The notes: generated from the sequence alone by a model not told the origin. 64,000 nucleotides of DNA from Acuticoccus yangtzensis (GCF_001927245.1 NZ_MJUX01000002.1:186001-250000), one strand, 5' to 3'; shown: positions 35,328-47,207, counted from the stretch's first letter. Numbers and translations are program-made.

Positions 35328-36091
35328 TTGGTGTCCTCGGAGGCAGTCGCCGGGGCGGCGCGGGGCTGCGGCACCGGCAGGAAGAACGGTTCGGGGATGC
35401 CCATCTCGCGCCCCAGCTCGATGAGGCCGACCAGCGCCACCGCCACGCTTTCGGGCGACATCTTGCCGCCATAGGCCATGCCGAGCGAGGTGTTGGCGAT
35501 CAGCGGCGTGTCGATCGCGCCGGGGTGGAAGGCGTGGACGCGGATGCCCTCCTCCGCCAGCTCCGCCGCGATGGTCTTCGAGTACGCCGAGATGGCGAAT
35601 TTGGACGCGCAATAGGCGGGCGCCATGGGCGTGCCCTTCAAGCCGTCCGGCGTCGTCGAGGAGGCGATGTTGACGATGTCGCCGTCGCCCTGCTCCAGCA
35701 TCATGTCGATGCAGATCTTGTTGGCGAGGAAGACGCCGTTCAGGTTCACGTCGATCTGCGTGTTCCAGTCCGCCAGCGACAGATCCTTGGTGCGCGGCGG
35801 AAATCCGGGGATCTTGGCGACGGCCGAGGCGACACACACCTCCACCCCGCCGCGCTCCGCGAGTGCCGCCTTGACGCGCTCCATGTCCGCCTCGCTGGCG
35901 ACGTCGGCGGCGATCGCGGCGTGGTTCGCATCGCTGATGGCGGCGAGCTCGGCCTTCAGCGCCGCCAGCCGCGCCGGGTCCCGCCCGACGCCGACCACCG
36001 TCGCCCCGCGCCGCGCCAGCTCCAGCGCGATGGTGCGGCCGATGCCGCTTGTCGCCCCCGTCACCAGGGCGACTTCGTCCTCAAAGCTCAC
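35324..36091 (-). CDS. Short-chain dehydrogenase/reductase (first of two)
   Basis: 255 residues from GTG 36091, with GGAG upstream. Cofactor motif TGATSGIG, catalytic Ser in IASSTTPDG and the pair YCASK. The NNAG motif is changed to ASAVAKIPGF, which is unusual and may affect the active site. It overlaps the alpha/beta hydrolase by 11 bases and the second SDR by four, so translation is coupled. The C-terminus (FFLPVPQPRAAPATASEDTK) is longer than usual and probably flexible. Confidence 0.87.
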   Translation of the reverse strand: MSFEDEVALVTGATSGIGRTIALELARRGATVVGVGRDPARLAALKAELAAISDANHAAIAADVASEADMERVKAALAERGGVEVCVASAVAKIPGFPPRTKDLSLADWNTQIDVNLNGVFLANKICIDMMLEQGDGDIVNIASSTTPDGLKGTPMAPAYCASKFAISAYSKTIAAELAEEGIRVHAFHPGAIDTPLIANTSLGMAYGGKMSPESVAVALVGLIELGREMGIPEPFFLPVPQPRAAPATASEDTK

Positions 36092-37259
36092 GATTGGGGT
36101 CTCCGGCGCGTTGGGCCATCCTGGCGCGCCCCGCGAAGATGCGCCGGGCGCCGGGCCGGGCCGCCCGCGCCGCGAGACGGCTCTCCTCGAAGCTCGGCGG
36201 CAGGCCGTCGCCGTTTTCGACGCCGGCCAGGAACATGCGCAAGGTCAGCGCGAAGAAGCGCGGCTTGGCGATGGGGAAGAAGTGCCCCGCCCCCGGAACG
36301 ATCACCCGCCGCGCCTGCGGCAGAAGCTCCAAGAGCTTGTCGGAGGTCGGCAGGCAGTGGGTGGTGTCGCCGTACATCAGGAGCACCGGCATCGTGAGGC
36401 CGGAGAGCCGCGCGGGGGCGATCATCGCCTCGTCACGGAACTCGGCCTTGGCGGAGGTGGTGGTGAGGAGCTTGTCCCACTTCTTGGCGCTGCGCGAGCC
36501 CATCTGACGGGTGCCGAGATTGAGCCCGCCGCGCCGCGCCGCCATGCGCTGGGCGAGAGGCCCCGTCCCAGCGGCACCGCCGCGCGCGGCCGCCAGCGCG
36601 GCGAGGCGCGGCCGTTCGGCCAGCGCCGGGTTCGTCGCGGCCGGGTCCACGGCGCCCGCGTCATCGCCCTCATCCGCATCACCGGCGGCCACCGCACCGC
36701 CTGGCACCGCAGCGCCCGCCACCGCGGCACCGCCGCGCGGGCCGAGCTCGGCCAGCATGGAAAAATCGATCTCGCGGTCCTCGTCCGGAAAGGTGGTGAC
36801 GCCTTGGGCCTGAAGGTTGGCCTTCCACTTCGGCCAGCCGGCCCAGTCCTTCAGCTTCATCGGCGGCTGCAGCGCGTCGATCTGCGTGTCGGCCAAGGTG
36901 AGGCTCGCCACCTTCTCCGGATGGTTCAGCGCGAACGCCAGCGCCACCCGCGCCCCGTGGCTGTGACCGACGATGTGGACCCGCCGCGCCCCCAAGGTCT
37001 CCAAGAGATATTCGAGATCGGCCGCCAGGTGCTGAAGCCCATAGTCCCGCTCCGGCATGCCCGAGCCGCCGTGCCCGCGCAGGTCGTGCAGGATCATCGG
37101 CCGCTCGCCGCCCAGATGCCGCACCGCCCCCAGCGCCCAGAAGGCGATGTTGGCGCCGAGCCCGTGAATCAGCGCGACAGGAACAGGCCCGGCCTCCGAC
37201 ACGTCCGCGCCGGAGACCTGGTAGTTGATCTTGTGATCGGCCCGAACCAACTGGGGCAT
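36081..37259 (-). CDS. Alpha/beta hydrolase with a low-complexity insert
   Basis: 392 residues from ATG 37259, with GGAG eight bases upstream. Oxyanion motif ALIHGLGANIAFW, nucleophile elbow GHSHGARVAL, acid DTTH region (LMYGDTTHCLP) and catalytic His in PGAGHFFP. Between the core and the cap, residues about 172-245 are an Ala/Gly/Asp-rich tract (GGAAVAGAAVPGGAVAAGD and following) that ordinary hydrolases lack. It may act as a thioesterase or acyltransferase on the ACP-bound product. Lies 51 bases after the phosphodiesterase. Confidence 0.85.
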   Translation of the reverse strand: MPQLVRADHKINYQVSGADVSEAGPVPVALIHGLGANIAFWALGAVRHLGGERPMILHDLRGHGGSGMPERDYGLQHLAADLEYLLETLGARRVHIVGHSHGARVALAFALNHPEKVASLTLADTQIDALQPPMKLKDWAGWPKWKANLQAQGVTTFPDEDREIDFSMLAELGPRGGAAVAGAAVPGGAVAAGDADEGDDAGAVDPAATNPALAERPRLAALAAARGGAAGTGPLAQRMAARRGGLNLGTRQMGSRSAKKWDKLLTTTSAKAEFRDEAMIAPARLSGLTMPVLLMYGDTTHCLPTSDKLLELLPQARRVIVPGAGHFFPIAKPRFFALTLRMFLAGVENGDGLPPSFEESRLAARAARPGARRIFAGRARMAQRAGDPNREL

Positions 37260-37310
37260 CACTTCAACTCCACGCTGGCGGGCAGCGGCGGCCGCCGCCC
37301 GGCCACGCCG

Positions 37311-38897
37311 TTAGTCCATGTAGCCCAGCAGCTTCATCTGGTTCAGCAGCGCCTCGCGCTCCTCGTCGGACGGCTGGTCGTCGGCCGAGCCGGCATCGCC
37401 GCCCGGCGCATGCGTCGCCGCGCCCGTCTCGGCCTCCACGCCATCGGACAGCGCCTCGGTCGGCACGCGGCCTTCCAGATTACGCGGCACCGGCAGGCCG
37501 AGCAGCGTCAGCATCAGCGGCGTGATGTCGAGGAGGTTCAGCGCATCGACCTCCTGACCTTTCTTGAAATCCGGCCCGTAGCCCACGAAAATGCCGGCCG
37601 GGCGGTGCGTGCCCTCCGCCAGCGCCCGCTGCACGACGATCTCCTCGGCGTTGAGGATCGACACGAAGCCGCCGTCCCGCAGGGTCAGCGTGATGTCCGG
37701 GCACGGCTCCACGAAGGGCACGCCGCGCAGCTTGTTGCACTCGGCCTTCACGAACACCTGAGTGCCGGTCTTCGGATCCTTCCACGCCAGCAGCTCGTCC
37801 CGCAGCTTCAGCACGGTTTCGAGGTAGTTGTCCGGCGTCACGCCGATCCCGTTGCCGACGTCGGGCTTCAGGAAGATGCCGTTGGACGACGGCGTCGGCG
37901 CGAAGGCCGCGGTCTTGCGCCAGTCCACCATGTTGAGGTGGTCACGCAGCTTGTCCGGGGTCAGCTTGTTGCCGGTGTCGGCCTCGGCACTGTCGGACCA
38001 CTTCAGGTAACCGCGGCGCGCCAGCCACTCGTTGACGTACACCACCTCGGTCGTCGGCCCGAAGCCGTGGTCCGACGTGATGATGATGTTGGTCTCCGGC
38101 CCCGCCGCCTCGACCATGCGCTGGATGTTCTTGTCCATGCGCTCGTAGAAGTCGATGCAGGCGGCGGTGATCTTGTCGGTGTCCTCGCCCGGCTCGCCTG
38201 CGTAGCACTCGGGGTCCATGTAGCGCCAGAAGAGGTGCTGAATCTTGTCCGGCCCGTCGAGCACCACGAAGGTGAGCTCGGTCGGATCCTCGTTCATCAT
38301 GTTGCAGGTGACGGTGGTCCACGCCGCATCACGCGCATTCTGCAGGTTGATCCAGCCGTCGCGCTCGTCGTCGGTGACGCCGGAGACGACCTTCTTCTCC
38401 TCCGAGTGGTCCATGGCGAGATGGCGCCAGTCATACTCGTTGGAGGCCTTCAGCTTGTCGAACAGGCCCTCGCTCATCGCCCCGCGCAGGTGCTTCCACG
38501 GCACGAAGCCCGCGGCGGTGTGGCCGACAACGTCCTTCGGCGGCGGATAGAGGCCGAACACGTTGAAGGCGGACGCGCGCATGCCCTGGCGCGAGACCAT
38601 GGCGAACACCGACTCGGCATGGTTGTCCCGCCGGTCGTTGACGTTCATGTAGACCGAACCGTCGTCCAGGAAGGCCGGACGCAGGAAGTCGTAGATGCCG
38701 TGGCTTTCGGGCGAGACGCCGGTGATCATCGAGGTCCAGGCCGGCGGCGTCAGCGGATTGCGCGTCGACATCAGGTTGGCGACCGTGCCGTTCTCCATCA
38801 GCGACTTCAGGAACGGAAGGTGCCCCCCCTCCGCCAGCGGACGCAGCAGCGTGAACGTCGCCCCGTCGAGACCGATCATCAGTACGCGCTTCGTCAC
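37311..38897 (-). CDS. Type I phosphodiesterase/nucleotide pyrophosphatase (alkaline phosphatase superfamily)
   Basis: 528 residues from GTG 38897. Metal motifs MIGLDGATFTLL (first Asp), a nucleophile Thr/Ser region in NPLTPPAWTSMITG, and the second metal site IITSDHGFGPTTEVVY are all seen. No signal peptide or membrane helix, so it is cytoplasmic, unlike many phosphatases of this clan. It probably splits a phospho- or sulfo-diester, perhaps a nucleotide-activated or phosphopantetheine-linked intermediate. First gene of the operon with hydrolase, two SDRs and ACP. The C-terminal 70 residues are acidic and probably disordered. Confidence 0.88.
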   Translation of the reverse strand: MTKRVLMIGLDGATFTLLRPLAEGGHLPFLKSLMENGTVANLMSTRNPLTPPAWTSMITGVSPESHGIYDFLRPAFLDDGSVYMNVNDRRDNHAESVFAMVSRQGMRASAFNVFGLYPPPKDVVGHTAAGFVPWKHLRGAMSEGLFDKLKASNEYDWRHLAMDHSEEKKVVSGVTDDERDGWINLQNARDAAWTTVTCNMMNEDPTELTFVVLDGPDKIQHLFWRYMDPECYAGEPGEDTDKITAACIDFYERMDKNIQRMVEAAGPETNIIITSDHGFGPTTEVVYVNEWLARRGYLKWSDSAEADTGNKLTPDKLRDHLNMVDWRKTAAFAPTPSSNGIFLKPDVGNGIGVTPDNYLETVLKLRDELLAWKDPKTGTQVFVKAECNKLRGVPFVEPCPDITLTLRDGGFVSILNAEEIVVQRALAEGTHRPAGIFVGYGPDFKKGQEVDALNLLDITPLMLTLLGLPVPRNLEGRVPTEALSDGVEAETGAATHAPGGDAGSADDQPSDEEREALLNQMKLLGYMD

Positions 38898-39304
38898 CGT
38901 TCACCCCACTCGTCAAATGCGCAACGCAAAGCTCAGCTTAACGGCATAATAAATACCGGAAGCGCGGTTCGATTAGCAGTCGCAGCAACCTGCGGCAACA
39001 GCGACCCTGGAACAATTAAGCGTGTTGCCCCGCGGGTCAAAGCTCAAAATGCTGCACCGCACAATCGCCGCGAACCGCCGTCCCGACCCTCGCGATAACT
39101 TTCTGTCCTAGCAAATCCCGGTCCAGATGAGACGCGATCGGGCCACGGCCATAAGGACCACCATCATGCCGGACGTGACGGGCGTGTGAGAGCAGCGTGA
39201 TTTCAAGGCCCCGCGTCCCGCGGCGGCGCGTCCCATGCTGTATGATTATGCCAGTTATCTTGTAACGCTGCGGCAAAGGGGGCGTTCCGCTCGACCGGTC
39301 CGGC
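38898..39304. other. Spacer upstream of the ACP operon, probable promoter region
   Basis: 407 bases without a credible gene, ending the lactonase gene on one side and starting the phosphodiesterase on the other, both on the minus strand. The part near 38930-38960 is AT-rich (CATAATAAATACC on the plus strand), giving a TATTAT on the minus strand about 45-50 bases before the GTG start that could be a -10; no clear -35 matches it. No RNA gene or repeat recognised. Confidence 0.45.
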
Positions 39305-40153
39305 TCAGAGAAGGACCCGCGGCTCAGCCCGACCGGTGCCTCCGGGCACGATGCTAAAGGTCTGTCCATCCACAGCTTCTCGCGCGTCGAGCCCCTCCCA
39401 CGCGCTGGTGATGTAGAGCGTCGCGAAGTCCGTCCCGCCGAACGCCGGGCACGTGGACTGGTGCGCGGGGACGGCCACCGCACGGTCGAACGTGCCGTCC
39501 GGGAAATAGCGCGCGACGCGGCCGGAGCCCCATTGCGCGCTCCAGAGGCCTCCCTCGGCGTCCGTCACCGCGCCGTCGGGGAAGCGCTTCTCTTCCGTCA
39601 GGTCCAGGAACACCGTGGGCGTCCCCGCCGGCCAGCCCGCCTCGTCCAGCGGCACGGTGCGGATCATCTGCGTCGGCGTGTCGGCGAAGAAGGCGCGGCT
39701 GCCGTCCGGCGCGAAGCAGATGGAGTTCGGGATGGTGATGGTGTCGAAGAGCAGCCGCACCTCGCCCTTGTAGAAGCGCCAGATGCCGCCGTGGCCGGGC
39801 TCGGCGGCCTTACCCATGGTGCCGATCCAGAAGCCGCCCGCAGGATCCGCCCGCCCGTCGTTGGAGCGGTTGGCCGGGTGGTCGGCCTCCAGCGGCGCCA
39901 CCATCTCGCGCGCTCCGGTGATGATGTCGAAGGTGAAGAAGCCGGTCTCGGAGGCGAGAAGCAGCGTATCGCGGTCGATCCAACCCGCCGCGGAGGTGAG
40001 TTCACCCATCGGCCATTCCAGCGGCCCATCGGCACCGCGCGACAGCAGGCGGCGGCCCAGAATGTCGAACCAGAAGAGCTGCCCGCGTTCGGGATGCCAC
40101 AGCGCCCCCTCCCCCAGCTCACAGGCGCGGTCGTCGAACAGCTCAGCGGTCAT
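39305..40153 (-). CDS. SMP-30/gluconolactonase-family sugar lactonase
   Basis: 282 residues, six-bladed propeller. The metal ligands include the Glu in ELGEGALWHPERGQLFW, the Asn in RSNDGRADPAGGFWIGTM and the Asp in the FADTPTQMI/DAEGGLWSA region. It should open the 1,4- or 1,5-lactone made by the adjacent sugar dehydrogenase, giving the aldonic acid for the dehydratase. Last gene of the sugar operon, 225 bases after the dehydrogenase. Confidence 0.88.
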   Translation of the reverse strand: MTAELFDDRACELGEGALWHPERGQLFWFDILGRRLLSRGADGPLEWPMGELTSAAGWIDRDTLLLASETGFFTFDIITGAREMVAPLEADHPANRSNDGRADPAGGFWIGTMGKAAEPGHGGIWRFYKGEVRLLFDTITIPNSICFAPDGSRAFFADTPTQMIRTVPLDEAGWPAGTPTVFLDLTEEKRFPDGAVTDAEGGLWSAQWGSGRVARYFPDGTFDRAVAVPAHQSTCPAFGGTDFATLYITSAWEGLDAREAVDGQTFSIVPGGTGRAEPRVLL

Positions 40154-40378
40154 CTCTTCTCTCCCTCGTCGGCGGGCAGCGGCCGGGCGCGCGCCGGCGG
40201 CTCAGTCATCATGATGCGCACCAACGGCTCCGGCCCGCGCACGGCAGGCCGATCATCTACGCCGCGCGCGGGAAGGCTAGGGGGGCGACCAAAACAATGC
40301 AGGCCCCGGAGGAGAAGGCCGCAGCGCGAGCGGAACCGCGAGAGCGGGCTGGAACCGCGAGAGCGGGCCGCGCCGGCC

Positions 40379-41333
40379 TCAGTCGTCCTGCGCGGCGGGG
40401 TCGACGAAGGCCGGACCCGTCACCCGTTGCCCCAGCGTGAAGGCGTCGGCGACCAGGACCATCGGACTGAGGTCGACGTCGGACCGGCCGTCCGCGATCA
40501 GCGCGGCGAAGCGGGCATAAAGAGCCGGATATTCCCCCTCGATGCCGGGTGTGGTCCACGCCGTACCCGTCGTGCGCGCACCGTCGATGCTCAGCACCGC
40601 GCCCCCCTGGTCGAGCACGAGTGTCCCGTCGTCGGTGTGGATGGTCTGGCGCCACACGGGCTCGCCTTCGTGCAGGAAGTCGAGCGCGGCGGCAACGGTG
40701 AGGCCCGCCCCTTCCATCGCCACCGTGGCCGCGATCGGTGTCTCACAATTCTCCGGGACGGTCAGCGCCGCAGCCGTCACGTGGACCGGGACGGGCAGGA
40801 TCTCGGTGAGGATGGAGAAGGCGTTGATGGCGGGGTCGAACACGCCGAGGCCGCCCGCCTGCCAGATCCACCGCTGACCCGGATGCCAGACGCGCACGTC
40901 CTCCTTCCACTCGATGCACACGCTGCGCACCGTGCGCTCCGCCAGCCACGCCTTCGCCGCCGGCACGGAGGCAGCGTGCCGCGAATGCCACGTCGCCTGA
41001 AGCACCACGCCCGACTGCGCCGCCAGCGCCTCGAGCGCGTGAACCTCCGACAGGCTGGCGCCGGGTGGCTTCTCGAGCATCACGTGGCGCCCGGCGCCAA
41101 GCGCCGCGCGGGCGCCCGCATAGCGCACCTGGGGCGGATTGCAGAAGCTCACCGCCGTCACGTCCGGTCGCGCCGAAAGCAGCGCGTCGACGGTGGCGAA
41201 ATTCTCCACCCCCTCCACCCCGCCGGACCCGCTGACGGTGGCCGCCAGGGTGAAGGCGGGGCTCGCCGCGATCGACGGGACGTGCTGGTCCCGCGCGATC
41301 TTGCCGACGCCGACGATGGCGATCTTGATGGGA

Positions 41334-41347
<14 letters not shown>
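40379..41347 (-). CDS. Gfo/Idh/MocA-family D-galactose/L-arabinose 1-dehydrogenase
   Basis: 322 residues from GTG 41347, overlapping the dehydratase stop. Rossmann motif AIVGVGKIARDQHVP, and the Gfo/Idh/MocA signature HVMLEKPPG with the catalytic Lys. The stretch WHSRHAASVPAAKAWL and WIWQAGGLGVFDPAINA match the NAD(P)-dependent L-arabinose 1-dehydrogenase/D-galactose 1-dehydrogenase group known from Azospirillum and Caulobacter-type pathways. It oxidises the sugar to its lactone in the cytoplasm. Confidence 0.85.
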
Positions 41348-43079
<1,732 letters not shown>

Positions 43080-43118
43080 GCGCGTTTCCTTGAGTGCCGT
43101 GCCCCGCCCTTTGAGGGG

Positions 43119-44345
43119 TCAGCCCTTCTGTTTGTTGAGAACGTCGAAGATCACGGCCGCCAGGAGAACGAGCCCCTTGATGACCTGCTGGTAGTCGATG
43201 CCGATCCCCAGGATCGACATGCCGTTGTTCATGACCCCCATGATGAAGGCGCCCACGACGGCGCCGACGATGGTGCCGACGCCGCCCGCCATCGATGCGC
43301 CGCCGATGAACACCGCCGCGATCACGTCCAGCTCGAACGCGGCGCCCGCCTTGGGGGTCGCCGTGTTGAGCCGCGCCGCGAAGACGAGGCCCGCCAGCGC
43401 CGCCAGCATGCCCATGTTGGCGAAGGTGAGGAAGACGAGGCGCTTGGAGTTGATGCCCGACAGCGTCGCCGCCTTCTCGTTGCCGCCGACCGCGTAGATC
43501 CGCCGCCCGAAGGTCGTCCGGCTGGTCACGAAGGAGTAGACGGCGATGAGGAGCGCCATGACGATGAAGACGTTGGGAAGACCCCGGAAGTCCGCCATCA
43601 GCCACGACATGTAGACGAGCGCGCCCGAAATCAGCGCCACCCGCATGATGAAGAAGGCGAAGGGCTCGTCCACCGCCCCGGTGCGCGCCTGGGCCATCCG
43701 CCCGCGCACCGCCATCACGGCGATGAGGGCGGCCACCGCGGTCCCCGCCACGAGGGAGAAGAGGTTGATCTTGGTGGCGCCGAGCATGTCGAGCGTGCCG
43801 TCGGACAGGACATCCGGCACGAAGCCCGAGGCGATCAGCCGGAACTCCGGCGGGAAGGGGCCGACCGACTGTCCCGCCAGGAGCCACAAGGTCAGCCCCT
43901 TGAAGACCAGCATGCCGGCGAGCGTGACGATGAAGGACGGGATCTTGAAGTAGGCCACCCAGAAGCCTTGCGCGGCGCCGATGAGCGCGCCCACCGCCAG
44001 GCACACGACCGCCACCACCGGCCACGGCAGCCCCGCCTCGACGATCATCACCGCCGCCAGCGCGCCGACGAAGCCGAGCACCGACCCCACCGACAGGTCG
44101 ATGTGGCCGGATACGATGACGAGCAGCATGCCCACCGCCATGATGACGATGTACGAGTTCTGCAGGATGATGTTGGTCAGGTTGACCGGGCGCAGCATGA
44201 TCCCGTCCGTCGCCACCTGAAAGAAGGCGACGATGACGACGAGCGCGATGAGGATGCCGTATTCGCGCACATGGCGCTTCAGGAAGGCGCCCATGGAGCC
44301 GCCCGGCTTCGCGCCGAGGCTCGCGGGGGCGGTGGTCTCGGTCAT
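43119..44345 (-). CDS. gguB: Multiple sugar ABC transporter permease
   Basis: 408 residues, about ten to eleven membrane segments, BPD_transp_2 family (RbsC/XylH/MmsB group). Typical stretches are [21 protein letters not shown] and [32 protein letters not shown], here at its start and end (each read in parts). ATG 44345 overlaps the gguA stop (ATGA). In Agrobacterium and Azospirillum the ChvE-GguA-GguB system imports galactose, arabinose and xylose. Confidence 0.9.
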   Translation of the reverse strand: MTETTAPASLGAKPGGSMGAFLKRHVREYGILIALVVIVAFFQVATDGIMLRPVNLTNIILQNSYIVIMAVGMLLVIVSGHIDLSVGSVLGFVGALAAVMIVEAGLPWPVVAVVCLAVGALIGAAQGFWVAYFKIPSFIVTLAGMLVFKGLTLWLLAGQSVGPFPPEFRLIASGFVPDVLSDGTLDMLGATKINLFSLVAGTAVAALIAVMAVRGRMAQARTGAVDEPFAFFIMRVALISGALVYMSWLMADFRGLPNVFIVMALLIAVYSFVTSRTTFGRRIYAVGGNEKAATLSGINSKRLVFLTFANMGMLAALAGLVFAARLNTATPKAGAAFELDVIAAVFIGGASMAGGVGTIVGAVVGAFIMGVMNNGMSILGIGIDYQQVIKGLVLLAAVIFDVLNKQKG

Positions 44346-45889
44346 ACGCGCTCTCCGGAACGGATGATGGTGGCCATGATCTTCTCCTGGCTCGCCTCCG
44401 CGGTCGGCATCTCGCCGACGAAGCGCCCTTCGTTCATCACGTAGAGACGGTCGGTGATGCCGAGGAGCTCAGGCAACTCGGAGGAGATGACGATGACCGC
44501 CTTGCCGGCCGCGGCAAGGCTTTGAATGACGGTGTAGATCTCGAACTTCGCGCCGACGTCGATGCCGCGCGTGGGCTCGTCGAGGATGAGGATGTCCGGG
44601 TCGGCGAACAGCCACTTCGACAGCACCACCTTCTGCTGGTTGCCGCCCGACAGGTTCACCGTCCGCTGCTCGATCGACGAGGATTTGATGGAGAGCCGCC
44701 CGCGATAGGTCTCCGCCACCTCCCCCTCGCGGTGGGTGTCGACGATTCCGCGATCGGCGATCGCCTCAAGGTCGGCGAGAGGAACGTTGCGGCGGATGGT
44801 GTCGTCCAGCACCAGGCCGAAGGTCTTGCGGTCCTCCGTGGCGTAGGCGAGGCCGGCGTTGATTGCGGCGCGCACGGTGGAGAGGTCCGCCGGGGCACCG
44901 TTGATGGCGACGGTGCCGGAGATGTCGCGCCCGTAGGAGCGGCCGAACAGGCTCATGGCAAGCTCAGTCCGCCCCGCCCCCATCAGCCCGGCGATCCCCA
45001 GCACCTCGCCATGGCGCACGTGGAAGGACACGTGGTCCACAACGCGCCGCTCGGAATGGAGCGGGTGGTGAACGGTCCAATTGCGGACCTCCATCGCCAC
45101 CTCGCCGGGCACCCGATCGCCCTTCGGCGGATAGCGGTCCTCCAGCGACCGGCCGACCATGTTGCGGATGATGTCGTCCTCGTCGACACCGCCGCCCGGC
45201 TCGGCCCGGCGGCAGTCCATCCGCGCCACCGCCGCGCCGTCGCGCAGCACGGTGATGGTGTCGGCCACCTTGGAAATCTCGTTCAGCTTGTGGGAGATGA
45301 GGATCGAGGTGATCCCCTTCGCCTTGAAGTCGAGCAGCAGGCCGAGGAGCTTTTCGGAGTCCGTCTCGTTGAGCGACGAGGTCGGTTCGTCGAGGATCAG
45401 AAGCCGCACGTTCTTCGACAGCGCCTTGGCGATCTCGACCAGTTGCTGCTTGCCGAGGCCCAGATCGTCCACCAGCGTCTCTGCGTTCTCCTTCAGGCCG
45501 ACGCGGGCCATCAGCTCGGCCGCGCGGTCGTGCGTCTCGCGCCAGTCGATGATGCCGCGGCGCGCCCTCTCGTTGCCGAGGAAGATGTTCTCCGCCACAG
45601 ACAGAAGCGGGATCAGCGCCAGCTCCTGGTGGATGATGATGATGCCGACGTCTTCCGTATCGCGGATCTTGCGGAAATGGCGGACCTCACCGTCATAGAC
45701 GATGTCGCCGGTGTAGCTGCCCGCGGGGTAGACGCCGGACAGCACCTTCATCAGCGTCGATTTACCGGCGCCGTTCTCGCCGACGAGGGCATGAATCTCG
45801 CCCTCCGCAACCGACAGGGTGACGTCGTTCAGCGCCTTCACACCCGGAAATTCCTTGGTGATCCCGCGCATCTCCAGAATGACGGACAT
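44342..45889 (-). CDS. gguA: Multiple sugar ABC transporter ATP-binding protein with two ATPase domains
   Basis: 515 residues from ATG 45889 (MSVILEMRG). First half: Walker [15 protein letters not shown], signature [16 protein letters not shown], Walker [13 protein letters not shown]. Second half: [15 protein letters not shown] in place of a true Walker A, then [15 protein letters not shown] and [12 protein letters not shown]. This asymmetry is normal for the RbsA/MglA/XylG class. A short acidic loop ([14 protein letters not shown]) is inserted around residue 235. It follows chvE after 93 bases that contain a hairpin. Confidence 0.93.
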   Translation of the reverse strand: MSVILEMRGITKEFPGVKALNDVTLSVAEGEIHALVGENGAGKSTLMKVLSGVYPAGSYTGDIVYDGEVRHFRKIRDTEDVGIIIIHQELALIPLLSVAENIFLGNERARRGIIDWRETHDRAAELMARVGLKENAETLVDDLGLGKQQLVEIAKALSKNVRLLILDEPTSSLNETDSEKLLGLLLDFKAKGITSILISHKLNEISKVADTITVLRDGAAVARMDCRRAEPGGGVDEDDIIRNMVGRSLEDRYPPKGDRVPGEVAMEVRNWTVHHPLHSERRVVDHVSFHVRHGEVLGIAGLMGAGRTELAMSLFGRSYGRDISGTVAINGAPADLSTVRAAINAGLAYATEDRKTFGLVLDDTIRRNVPLADLEAIADRGIVDTHREGEVAETYRGRLSIKSSSIEQRTVNLSGGNQQKVVLSKWLFADPDILILDEPTRGIDVGAKFEIYTVIQSLAAAGKAVIVISSELPELLGITDRLYVMNEGRFVGEMPTAEASQEKIMATIIRSGERV

Positions 45890-45904
45890 CAGTCCCTCCA
45901 AAAG

Positions 45905-45938
45905 CGCCCGCCGGCGGCGCAATGGCACCCGGCGGGCG
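45905..45938 (-). terminator. Intercistronic stem-loop between chvE and gguA
   Basis: CGCCCGCCGG (45905-45914) pairs with CCGGCGGGCG (45929-45938), a perfect 10-bp stem with a 14-base loop, 45 bases after the chvE stop. There is no T-run. As between uehA and uehB, it sits just behind the binding-protein gene and probably stabilises that part of the message or reduces read-through. Confidence 0.6.
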
Positions 45939-45982
45939 AAGGGGCCGGCTCCGCGCATGGGCGTGCCGGCAGGGAGGTTCGA

Positions 45983-47059
45983 TTATTCGATCTGGCTCTT
46001 CTCGTAGTAGCCGCTGTCCACGAGCCGCTCTTCCCAGTTGGCCGCGGTCACCGGCAGCGGCTCCAGCAGGTAGGAAGGAACCACCTTCACGCCGTTGTCG
46101 TAGGTCTCGGTGTCGTTGATCTCGGGTTCGGAGCCTTCCAGCAGCGCATCGACCATACCGACGGTGACGCGGGCGAGCTCGCGCGTATCCTTGAAGATGG
46201 TCGAATATTGGTCGCCGCGCAGGATCGCCTTGACGGACGGCACCTCGGCATCCTGGCCGGTGATGATCGGCATCGGCATGTCGCCCGAACCGTAGCCGAC
46301 GCCGGTCAACGAGGAGATGATGCCGATGGAGAGGCCGTCATAAGGCGACAGGACGCCATGGACCTTCGCGTCGGTATAGTTGGCGCTGAGGAGGTTATCC
46401 ATGCGCGCCTGGGCGACCGAACCGTCCCAGCGCAAGGTGCCGACCGTGTCCATGCCCATCTGGCCGGAGGGGATGGCGATGTCGCCGCTGTCGATCATCG
46501 GCTGCAACACGCTCATCGCGCCGTTGTAGAAGAAGTAGGCGTTGTTGTCGTCGGGCGAGCCGCCGAACAGCTCGACGTTCCAGGGCTTCACGTCCGGGAA
46601 ACGCTCCTTCAGCCCCTCCACCAGCGTGTTGGCCTGCTGCACGCCCACCTTGAAGTTGTCGAAGGTCGCATAATAGTCGACGTCGCCGGAATCGCGGATC
46701 AGCCGGTCATAGGCCACGACCTTGATGTCCGCCGCCGCCGCGTTGGCGAGCGCGGAGGTCAGCGTCGTCCCGTCGATCGCCGCGATGACGAGGACGTTGA
46801 CGCCCTTGGTGATCATGTTCTCGATCTGGGCGAGCTGGTTCGGAATGTCGTCTTCGGCATATTGCAGGTCGGTCTCGTAGCCCGCCTCCTGGAACTGCTT
46901 GACCATGTTGTTGCCGTCGTCGATCCAGCGGGCCGACGACTTGGTGGGCATGGCGATGCCGACGAGACCCTTGTCCTGCGCCATGGCACCGGCAAAGGGA
47001 AGGGCCGCCAATGTGAGGGCGAGCGCCGTCGCGCCCAGAGCGCGCCTGGTGAAGTTCAT
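45983..47059 (-). CDS. chvE: Multiple sugar-binding periplasmic protein
   Basis: 358 residues. Signal peptide ends AGAMAQ near residue 28. The mature protein starts [23 protein letters not shown], nearly the textbook ChvE beginning, and continues with [20 protein letters not shown] and [15 protein letters not shown], whose Asp/Arg/Asn residues bind the sugar ring. In Agrobacterium ChvE binds arabinose, galactose, glucose and xylose and also signals to VirA and chemoreceptors. First gene of the sugar operon, divergent from the LysR regulator. Confidence 0.94.
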   Translation of the reverse strand: MNFTRRALGATALALTLAALPFAGAMAQDKGLVGIAMPTKSSARWIDDGNNMVKQFQEAGYETDLQYAEDDIPNQLAQIENMITKGVNVLVIAAIDGTTLTSALANAAAADIKVVAYDRLIRDSGDVDYYATFDNFKVGVQQANTLVEGLKERFPDVKPWNVELFGGSPDDNNAYFFYNGAMSVLQPMIDSGDIAIPSGQMGMDTVGTLRWDGSVAQARMDNLLSANYTDAKVHGVLSPYDGLSIGIISSLTGVGYGSGDMPMPIITGQDAEVPSVKAILRGDQYSTIFKDTRELARVTVGMVDALLEGSEPEINDTETYDNGVKVVPSYLLEPLPVTAANWEERLVDSGYYEKSQIE

Positions 47060-47152
47060 GTCGTTCCTCCCTGGCCGGCGCCGTGTCTCGCCGCTCGGCT
47101 CATCATTCTTGTCCCCGCAGTGCGCGGCACGCCGACCCTGCGCCCTTGCGCT

Positions 47153-47186
47153 ATATCAATCAAATGCGAAATCTGAGCGCAGATAT
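47153..47186. promoter_or_regulatory. Candidate operator in the chvE-gbpR spacer
   Basis: Within the 148-base divergent spacer is the perfect dyad ATCTG-AGCG-CAGAT (47171-47175 and 47180-47184). It is nested in a wider ATATC/GATAT pair (47153-47157 and 47182-47186). Placement, symmetry and AT content fit a LysR-type site controlling chvE and autoregulating the regulator. It lies 22-55 bases before the regulator's ATG. Confidence 0.5.
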
Positions 47187-47207
47187 GGCTTTTCCGGTAT
47201 AACCCTC

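Noticed and set aside
38940-38990. tRNA-like GGTTCGATT words here and near 45976
   Set aside because: No cloverleaf could be built around them; acceptor and anticodon stems are lacking.
35625-39098. Very long open frame (over 1100 codons) on the plus strand
   Set aside because: It lies opposite five well-supported minus-strand genes. High GC leaves the antisense frame free of stops, and its translation is Arg/His/Ala-rich without any family motif.
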